Assembly (NCBI GenBank): GCA_950097015.1
Contig: CATNEN010000035.1
Coordinates: forward strand, 498,501-562,500
From: Macrostomum hystrix
Taxonomy: Eukaryota > Platyhelminthes > Macrostomidae
Length of the DNA stretch: 64,000 bases
Direction of reading: 5' to 3'
In this document: piece by piece, positions 57,601 to 64,000 of the stretch
How the letters are laid out: each line of letters begins with the position of its first letter
Numbering within the stretch: the first letter of the stretch is position 1
The notes under the pieces: generated by a model
Told to the model about the DNA's origin: nothing
Seen by the model: only the letters and a program-made list of their open reading frames with translations
Database searches by the model: none
Program-made: the position numbers and the translations under genes

Positions 57601-60600
57601 GTGATGAGAAGGAATAAGTGGCTGACGGAAAGCTAATTTCGATTAAAAATCAATCAATTCTTCCTCAAAGACAAATATGCGGAAGAAAACAGTGATGAAA
57701 GAGTTCTCGGTTGTTGGGAATGTCAGCTGCAGCTGACATTCCACTCCCGCAAGTAGCTCTGCTTTTGACAAGACACTAACTGAAATCATTAGCCTCTCAA
57801 TCCTCGAATCTTTCTAAAAAAAATTTCTACGATTGTCAGGATTCGAAACTCACACCTTTTTTGGTGTAGAAAGGAGTTTAGCCAATCATTTGGAAAGTAA
57901 AGCGTTGTAAAACTTCTGGGTTAATTAGAGATGGTTCGTAGCTTCAATAAAATAACTTCTATTTAGTTACGAGCGTATTTTAAAGGCAAAAGCTGTGATG
58001 ATTCAGCAGCGCAGGTCTGCACGCTTTGTTCGCGTAAAACAAAAGAACTTTGGGCCTGATGGAGGCACATAAATAGAACTGTTTAGCCGCATGGAGAAAC
58101 TCCATAGTGAGGATATCAAAATTTCACCGTTTTTTGTGAATTGCTGTATTTGCAGATAAGATGATTGGATAGACAAGTGGACAGACAGTGGACAGACAAG
58201 TCGACAGACAGTGGACAGACAAGTGGACAGACAGTGGACAGACAAGTCGACAGACAGTGGACAGACAAGTGGACAGATAAATGGACAGATAATTGAACAG
58301 ACATGTGGACAGACAAGAGGACAGAAAGTGAACAGACAAGTCGACAGACAAGAGGACAGAAAGTGAACAGACAAGTGGACAGATAATTGAACAGACATGT
58401 GGACAGATAAGTGGACAGACAAGTGGACAGATAAGTGGGCAGACAAGTGGACAGATAAGTGGACAGATAAGTGGACAGATAAGTGGACAGATAAGTGGAT
58501 GGCCAGATTGGTCAACCCAAAAGTGGACCTGATTCAGATTTCAAAGCGAAGCATCACTAAGCCCATAATTGAGTATTTTAATGAGTTTATAGTTTCCAGG
58601 AAAGCAAAGCTAAAGAAAGTTGTCAGAAAACCAGCATCAACAAAACCTGTTCTGCTCTCTCTGCAGCAGCAATCGGGGAGGGAGGGGAGGGTAGAATTTT
58701 AATTAATCTGCCCGGACTGCAAGAGCGAAGCGAGACAAAAAATTGACCCCGATCTAGTCTTGTGTGCCCCCCTCCCCCCGGCTGAGCAGCTAGGGGCTCC
58801 CGAAAGGTTGGAAGCTTGACACGCACTAGCCTGCAGAAGTGCAGGTCAAGATTAAATAACTAGAAATCAATGCAAGCAGGTGGACAGACTCACTTGCAGA
58901 CGAAGCTGTTGATGTCCTGTGCGCTTCTCGAGCAGGTGCCATTGTTCAGACAGTACACGGACGGGCAAGAGTCTGCAACAAAACTTTGCTTGCAATACAA
59001 AAAAACAAACTGCAATTATCACCTTTGAGACTTACCAAGACGAGCTGGGCCCACTGTTGTTGCTGGACCTGGCGTTGATTGCGGTCTCACTAAAATTTCC
59101 GATTAGCAGAAGTCGACAATAAAGTTAGGGGGGCAAGGGTCAGAGAATGGAGTGAGGTTGGGCAGGGTCAGAGAATGGAGTGATGTTGGGCAGGGCAGGG
59201 TCAGGGAATGGAGTGAGGTTGGGCAGGGTCAGAGAATGGAGTGATGTTGGGCAGGGTCAGAGAATGGAGTGATGTTGGGCAGGGCAGGGTCAGGGAATGG
59301 AGTGAGGTTGGGCAGGGTCAGGGAATGGAGCGAGGCGGGGCAGGGTCAGAGAATGGAGTGATGTTGAGCAGGGTCAGGGAATGGAGTGATGTTGGGCAGG
59401 GCAGGGTCAGGGAATGGAGTGAGGTTGGGCAGGGTCAGGGAATGGAGCGAGGCGGGGCAGGGTCAGAGAATGGAGTGATGTTGGGCAGGGTCAGGGAATG
59501 GAGTGATGTTGGGCAGTGTCAGAGAATGGAGTGATGTTGGGCAGGGTCAGGGAATGGAGCGAAGCCGGGCAGGGTCAGAGAATGGAGTGATGTTGGGCAG
59601 GGCAGGGTCAGGGAATGGAGTGAGGTTGGGCAGGGTCAGGGAATGGAGTGAGGTTGGGCAGGGTCAGGGAATGGAGTGATGTTGGGCAGTGTCAGAGAAT
59701 GGAGTGATGTTGGGCAGGGTCAGGGAATGGAGTGATGTTGGGCAGTGTCAGAGAATGGAGTGATGTTGGGCAGGGTCAGGGAATGGAGCGAGGCGGGGCA
59801 GGGTCAGAGAATGGAGTGATGTTGGGCAGGGTCAGGGAATGGAGTGATGTTGGGCAGTGTCAGAGAATGGAGTGATGTTGGGCAGGGTCAGGGAATGGAG
59901 CGAGGCGGGGCAGGGTCAGAGAATGGAGTGATGTTGGGCAGGGTCAGGGAATGGAGTGATGTTGGGCAGTGTCAGAGAATGGAGTGATGTTGGGCAGGGT
60001 CAGGGAATGGAGCGAAGCCGGGCAGGGTCAGAGAATGGAGTGATGTTGGGCAGGGCAGGGTCAGGGAATGGAGTGAGGTTGGGCAGGGTCAGGGAATGGA
60101 GTGAGGTTGGGCAGGGTCAGGGAATGGAGTGAGGTTGGGCAGGGTCAGGGAATGGAGTGAGGTTGGGCAGGGTCAGGGAATGGAGTGAGGTTGGGCAGGG
60201 TCAGGGAATGGAGCGAGGCGGGGCAGGGTAGAGAATGGAGTGATGTTGGGCAGGGCAGGGTCAGGGAATGGAGTGATGTTGGGCAGGGTCAGGGAATGGA
60301 GCGAGGCGGGGCAGGGTCAGGGAATGGAGTGATGTTGGGCGGGGTCAGAGAATGGAGTGATGTTGGGCGGGGTCAGAGAATGGAGTGAGGTTGGGCAGGG
60401 TCAGGGAATGGAGCGAGGCGGGGCAGGGTCAGAGAATGGAGTGATGTTGGGCGGGGTCAGAGAATGGAGTGAGGTGGGTCATTTCTGTGATGATTGTCAT
60501 TGTGCGGGATACAATTTGTATATTTCCAATTCGCAGTGAACAGTTTTTGTTCTCTAGAATGAAAAAGTATGGAATACAAATACTTCAAGCTGAGAAGGTC

Positions 60601-61974
60601 TGGGCATCGAACAGACGACTGTCGGCATTTCTTAGTCTCAGGTAAAAAATTAGTTCATCACATATTGACGCAGCAAAGCTTTCTATCTTCCTTCCGAAAG
60701 TGGCCAACTATGGTTAGAGGCGGATTAGGCTTTGAATCTCCGAGCGTGCTGGGTAGGCAGTGCGCTCTGGAGAGGATATCAGATGCACAGAATTTACTCA
60801 GCGCAGGATGCAGGGGTTGTGGGACTGCATGAAACTTCGATTCCACCTTGCCCACTCTCGCCCTGCCTCTACACTGGGCGGCCCTCTCACACACTGAGCC
60901 GGACGTGGAGACAGGAGGTGGAAAGGCGAAGTTCAACTGCTGCTCATCTTGCACTCTCAACTTTTGTCGGCTTCATCCGCAGGGATATCATCATTGGGTA
61001 AAGGGGGAGATTTATCCCCCAACGAGGAAATCCTTTTCCCTCCTTCCATCCCGTGTTTTACTGTGGGGAAGCTTTCCCAGCTGTGAGCACTGCATGCTGG
61101 AGCTTTTGTTCGATTCTCGCCTATGCGAGGCGCAAAGTTTTCTTCAGTGTATTCCCTGCTGTTAGAAGCAGAGCCAGTGCCATTCTGTTTGCCGGGCGTG
61201 ACTACAAGTGGCCACCTGATTTTGCCGAGAAAGGTTTTTTTGTTCGCTCGCTCTCTTATTGTCACCTACTCACTCCAGTCAATTCTACTCAATTGGAGTT
61301 TTTAAACTTGAGTCAAACCGCGCTTAGGCGTTTTGAGAAGTATTTGAGCAGATCAATTTTTGTGGAAAAACAATTTCTATCTTTCTCACTAGACAGTCAT
61401 GAGGGACAGCACAGCAGAAGAAGAAGAACAAGAGGGACATGGAGAAAGAGTGAGTGCAACAGGCAAATGAGGAAGTGGAGTCAGGTGAAATCCAACACTT
61501 TGTCAGTCTGCGAGTGGCAAAGAGAGCTTCAAGGGGAAATGCCAGGAGCATTCAGGTGATGAGGCGTGAGTGAGCAAAGCCATCATCAGTCAGGAAGTCA
61601 GGCTTCGCGCGGCAGAAGAAATTCAATTTCTTGGCTAAGTCTCTCTTGGCAGAGTAGCATGAAAGGGCTCTATATCATTTTTCCGAAATCCACTGTCTGC
61701 GCCTCTAAATTTCTGGCCTTTCCCAACCGTGAATTATTAATCTGTGGTGCCAGGAAAATGAGAAGCAATTTGACTCCTGTCTACTCTGTCTCTCAACTTT
61801 CTCTAGGTTAATAACAAAAAAATGCTAACAAACTGGGAGCTATGTGTGTGTGCTCATTTACCGCGGACTTCGACCCATTTCTGTATGGATCCGTGGTTGT
61901 TCTCGGCCTTGCATGTGTAGTTGCCTGAGTCCCTAGTGGCAATGCGCGAGATCCTCAGCGTGGAGATCAGCTGC
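54109..61974 (-). CDS. Neuregulin-like Ig/EGF transmembrane ligand (5' end not in view)
   Basis: Exons in gene order: 61862-61974 (end of an Ig domain), 58894-58972 (EGF, Cys1-Cys4), 56322-56410 (EGF, Cys5-Cys6), 55383-55482 (transmembrane), 55255-55315 (basic juxtamembrane), 54109-54693 (cytoplasmic tail and stop). Every junction matches in phase and the visible part encodes 341 residues. The order Ig, EGF, membrane helix, basic stretch, long tail is that of vertebrate neuregulins; Drosophila Vein has Ig and EGF but no membrane anchor. Neuregulins are ErbB/EGFR-family ligands released by juxtamembrane cleavage. Planarian flatworms are reported to have neuregulin-like genes acting through EGF receptors. 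Upstream exons (rest of the Ig domain, N-terminus) lie at about 63.6 kb or beyond the window. Confidence 0.8.
54782..55137 (-). mobile_element. tRNA-derived SINE in an intron of the neuregulin-like gene
   Basis: Second copy of the SINE at 30149-30520, in the same orientation and close to it in length. The A box is TGGCAGAGCGG and the B-box-like element AAGTTCGATTCC; it has a CA-rich body and a short (ATT)n tail at the left. It sits within the intron 54694-55254 whose donor is GC. No target-site duplication is clear, which with the substitutions suggests an older insertion than the first copy. Confidence 0.85.
55255..55315 (-). CDS. Neuregulin-like gene: basic juxtamembrane exon with a GC donor
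   Basis: Twenty codons plus one base: RQRRRDFDFWRRAKRENERS then Q. A strongly basic stretch just inside the membrane is typical of ErbB-ligand precursors. The acceptor is GACATTTCAG|ACAGC. No suitable GT donor follows; CCCAG|GCAAGC is a good GC-type donor and is in phase 0 with the next exon. Confidence 0.65.
55383..55482 (-). CDS. Neuregulin-like gene: transmembrane exon
   Basis: Encodes (D)CFHRTDR, then the helix ILTVTGIGLVFTMFMLIMLI, then SWYLS. The RxLTxTGI start of the helix parallels the segment where vertebrate neuregulin transmembrane helices begin. The acceptor is CATTTTCAG|ACTGC. The donor TATCGAG|GTAATT is preferred to an upstream GTACCT because it joins the next exon in phase. 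Confidence 0.8.
55580..56215. repeat. 18-bp minisatellite, about 35 units, in a neuregulin-like intron
   Basis: The unit is CTATCTCTATCCGTTTCT with CCATTTGTATATATCTTT and CATCTG variants; 36-bp alternation is visible at 55630-55920. It fills the intron 55483-56321. All three plus frames are open. Confidence 0.96.
56322..56410 (-). CDS. Neuregulin-like gene: second EGF exon
   Basis: Encodes (N)CSHPFYGDRCEKNFAPFQNY then SETCKGKVL. C-x8-C with F-x-G-D-R-C is the Cys5-Cys6 end of a neuregulin-type EGF domain. The Asn-Tyr-Ser sequence could be N-glycosylated. Two in-phase donors exist 12 bp apart (GTGAGT after 56322, GTAAAG after 56334), so the stalk may vary by four residues. The acceptor is CTCTGATCAG|CTGCTC. 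Confidence 0.85.
56411..56834. other. Intron sequence of the neuregulin-like gene
   Basis: Unique sequence next to the acceptor of the second EGF exon, with no other feature. Confidence 0.4.
56835..57425. repeat. 55-bp minisatellite, about 11 units (AGTGAGGTGG family)
   Basis: The unit starts GGAGTGAGGTGGCTGTTTAA, continues CTGGGCAGGGGGTGTGATTG and ends GTGTCTATCTTTCAT. Alternate units carry AAGGTGGGCGCCTACATTTT. It lies in the intron 56411-58893. Confidence 0.95.
57426..58163. other. Intron sequence with a perfect 26-bp palindrome
   Basis: AT-rich unique DNA. At 57717-57742 the arms GGAATGTCAGCTG and CAGCTGACATTCC form a perfect palindrome with no spacer. Confidence 0.5.
58164..58502. repeat. 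12-bp GTGGACAGACAA array, about 28 units
   Basis: The unit is GTGGACAGACAA with GTCGACAG, GTGGACAGATAA and AGAGGACAGAAA variants. It lies in the same intron of the neuregulin-like gene. Confidence 0.95.
58503..58893. other. Intron sequence
   Basis: Unique sequence up to the donor of the first EGF exon. A plus-strand frame that continues out of the 12-bp array is not accepted as coding. Confidence 0.4.
58894..58972 (-). CDS. Neuregulin-like gene: first EGF exon
   Basis: The acceptor is TTTTGTTGCAG|ACTCTTG and the donor TCTGCAA|GTGAGTC. It encodes (D)SCPSVYCLNNGTCSRSAQDI then NSFVC(N), that is EGF cysteines 1-4 with spacing C-x4-C-x5-C-x11-C. The exon ends immediately after Cys4, which as I recall is where vertebrate neuregulin genes split the EGF domain before the alternative alpha/beta exons. 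Confidence 0.85.
59125..60482. repeat. 28/33-bp minisatellite, about 48 units (related to the AGTGAGGTGG family)
   Basis: Unit GGGCAGGGTCAGGGAATGGA plus GTGATGTT (28 bp); 33-bp forms repeat GGGCA. A GCGAGGCG variant recurs at regular unit spacing, giving higher-order blocks near 59320-60020. It lies in the intron between the Ig and EGF exons. Confidence 0.96.
60483..61861. other. Intron sequence, possibly with an old retroelement remnant
   Basis: 60.65-61.25 kb is GC-richer and contains GGTGGAAAGGCGAAGTTCAA and GGATATCATCATTGGGTAAA, which look like the 3' end of a degraded retroelement. This is a pattern impression only. No intact frame, tail or target duplication is seen. Confidence 0.3.
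61862..61974 (-). CDS. Neuregulin-like gene: second half of the Ig domain
   Basis: Encodes LISTLRISRIATRDSGNYTC, KAENNHGS and then IQKWVEVR. The L-x-I...D-S-G-x-Y-x-C pattern is the F-strand signature of an I-set Ig domain and contains its second cysteine. The donor GTCCGCG|GTAAATG leaves one base, which joins AC of the next exon to give Asp. The acceptor is CACCGGCAG (AG at 61975-61976) after a C-rich tract; a second AG four bases on is an alternative. The first Ig cysteine must lie in an upstream exon. Confidence 0.8.
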
Positions 61975-62190
61975 CTGCCGGTGGCGGGGGGGGTTAGGTC
62001 GAGATGGCAATTAGCGATAAGAACGGCCTTACTCTCAGGAAAAAGTGAAGAAAACTCCTGACTATGAGTTGCTTGAGCTCTTGAGCGCTTCTGTTGAAAA
62101 TGTAAGTAAAATATTTATTACATTTGTTCTACTCAAAAATGTGTTTTCGAACATTTTTTAGCAAATGTTTTTCTAATGCATGAACGGGAA
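61975..62190. other. Intron sequence upstream of the Ig exon
   Basis: A short unique stretch with the C-rich acceptor tract on the minus strand. No other feature. Confidence 0.4.
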
Positions 62191-63527
62191 TTCTCACATT
62201 AGATTCCATATGAACAGGGAATCTCACCCTAGATTCTATGAGATGAACAGGGAATCTCACCCTAGATTCTATGAGATGAACTAACTGGGAATCTCACCCT
62301 AGATTCTATGAGATGAACAGGGAATCTCACCCTTGATCCTATGAGATGAACAGGGAATCTCACCCTAGATTCTATGAGATGAACAGGGAATCTCACCTTA
62401 GATTCTATGAGATGAACTAACTGGGAATCTCACCCTAGATTCTATGAGATGAACAGGGAATCTCACCCTAGATTCTATGAGATGAACAGGGAATCTAACC
62501 CTAGATTCTATGAGATGAACAGGGAATCTCACCCTAGATTCTATGAGATGAACAAGGAATCTAACCCTAGATTCTATGAGATGAACAGGGAATCTCACCC
62601 TAGATTCTATGAGATGAACTAACTGGGAATCTCACCCTAGATTCTATGAGATGAACTAACTGGGAATCTCACCCTAGATTCTATGAGATGAACTAACTGG
62701 GAATCTCACCCTAGATTCTATGAGATGAACTAACTGGGAATCTCACCCTAGATTCTATGAGATGAACTAACTGGGAATCTCACCCTAGATTCTATGAGAT
62801 GAACTAACTGGGAATCTCACCCTAGATTCTATGAGATGAACTAACTGGGAATCTCACCCTAGATTCTATGAGATGAACTAACTGGGAATCTCACCCTAGA
62901 TTCTATGAGATGAACTGGGAATCTCACCTTAGATTCTATGAGATGAACTGGGAATCTCACCTTAGATTCTATGAGATGAACAGGGAATCTAACCCTAGAT
63001 TCTATGAGATGAACAGGGAATCTCACCCTAGATTCTATGAGATGAACAGGGAATCTCACCTTAGATTCTATGAGATGAACTAACTGGGAATCTCACCCTA
63101 GATTCTATGAGATGAACAGGGAATCTCACCCTAGATTCTATGAGATGAACAGGGAATCTCACCCTAGATTCTATGAGATGAACTAACTGGGAATCTCACC
63201 CTAGATTCTATGAGATGAACTAACTGGGAATCTCACCCTAGATTCTATGAGATGAACAGGGAATCTTACCTTAGATTCTATGAGATGAACTAACTGGGAA
63301 TCTCACCCTAGATTCTATGAGATGAACAGGGAATCTCACCCTAGATTCTATGAGATGAACAGGGAATCTCACCCTAGATTCTATGAGATGAACTAACTGG
63401 GAATCTCACCCTAGATTCTATGAGATGAACAGGGAATCTCACCCTAGATTCTATGAGATGAACTAACTGGGAATCTCACCCTAGATTCTATGAGATGAAC
63501 AGGGAATCTCACCCTAGATTCTATAAG
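62185..63527. repeat. 33/37-bp minisatellite, about 38 units
   Basis: The unit starts GAATCTCACCCTAGATTCTA, continues TGAGATGAAC and ends AGG (33 bp) or TAACTGG (37 bp). The two types occur in runs. It contains the short inverted pair GAATCT/AGATTC. It lies upstream of the Ig exon, in an intron if the candidate exon at 63.6 kb is real. Confidence 0.96.
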
Positions 63528-64000
63528 TTGAATCAGGTTGAAGAAACCAACTTGAAAATATGCTTACCGAAAAACAACGATTTTTTTACGGTCAAATTTA
63601 GCTTCACAACTGTCAGCGTATTCCCAAATAATAATTTTCCCATTCGTCACCAACTGATCCCACTCTCCATAAATCCGTTCAGTTAACGAATTCTCCCATA
63701 GTTAGTATGGGGATAACGCAATCTCCCTGTCCTAATACACTGGCCCGCTGATCCCTCACGCCCTCTAGCCGCCCAGAAATTTTTTCGGATCTCGTCAAGG
63801 AGCTGCAGGCCCCCAATTACCGGCGGGGGATTTTCGGGCGTCACTTTATCCCAAGTCGTCCTTATCTATCAGTTTCTGTTTCAGTCTTTGATATCCCGTC
63901 GGCAGTTTTTCTAGTTCGCAACTCATCGGAGCATGAAAAAAGAAGATTCTGCCAGATGTTTCTTGCCCTAGCAACTCTCTGGTTGCGCCAATAGATTGCT
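63528..64000. other. Unique sequence at the right edge with a weak candidate exon
   Basis: On the minus strand a strong donor (TTTTTCG|GTAAGC, GT at 63566-63567) closes an open frame running from about 63.69 kb to 63568 and ending ...KFDRKKIVVFR. It would join the Ig exon in phase. The composition is AT-rich and no clear acceptor or Ig cysteine/tryptophan pattern is visible, so I leave it as a candidate only. Confidence 0.25.

Noticed and set aside
60569-61559. Several 80-170 codon frames on both strands
   Set aside because: Located in the intron between Ig and EGF exons that already join in phase; none shows a domain or matching splice sites.

Overview
The window is nuclear DNA from an animal. 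Coding exons are GC-rich, short and bounded by GT-AG introns, in AT-rich non-coding DNA. There are tRNA-derived SINEs and a short interstitial (TTAGGG)n tract. The gene families seen are a neuregulin-like Ig/EGF ligand, an LRRC74-like leucine-rich-repeat protein, an SLC36-like amino-acid transporter and an ETX/MTX2 (aerolysin-like) protein. These fit an invertebrate, most likely a lophotrochozoan such as a free-living flatworm. The sequence alone does not fix the species.

Adding the array spans, about 34 of the 64 kb is tandem minisatellite: roughly thirty arrays, nearly all with different units (5 to 55 bp, most 15-20 or 28-33 bp). The very long open frames in the window are stop-free repeat arrays, not genes.

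Layout. 1-16.7 kb: a minus-strand gene of unknown family, 5' exon at 16.6 kb, second exon at 10.3-10.9 kb, a third probably at the left edge; its introns hold an 8-kb 31/33-mer array, a 2.3-kb 33-mer array and two smaller ones. 18.3-19.7 kb: a single-exon SLC36-like transporter (minus). 20.2-20.5 kb: a tRNA-derived SINE. 21.0-27.6 kb: a ten-exon, 601-residue LRRC74-like gene (minus), with seven of nine introns carrying their own array. 28.5-31.4 kb: a 16-mer array split by a SINE. 31.9-33.8 kb: an ETX/MTX2-like gene (minus) whose stop codon lies inside the first unit of a 15-mer array. 33.8-44.5 kb: gene-poor repeats. 45-48 kb: two plus-strand genes (a small proline-rich protein and a two-exon four-helix membrane protein) between inverted arrays of one repeat family. 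48-53 kb: repeats. 54.1-62.0 kb and beyond: a minus-strand neuregulin-like gene (Ig end, split EGF domain, transmembrane helix, basic juxtamembrane segment, cytoplasmic tail).

The main result is the neuregulin-like gene, reconstructed exon by exon with every intron phase matching and with its EGF domain interrupted where I recall vertebrate neuregulin genes being interrupted. The second is the repeat landscape: each intron has its own minisatellite, some repeat families recur in inverted orientation around genes, and one array begins at a stop codon. The genes here do not obviously act in one pathway.
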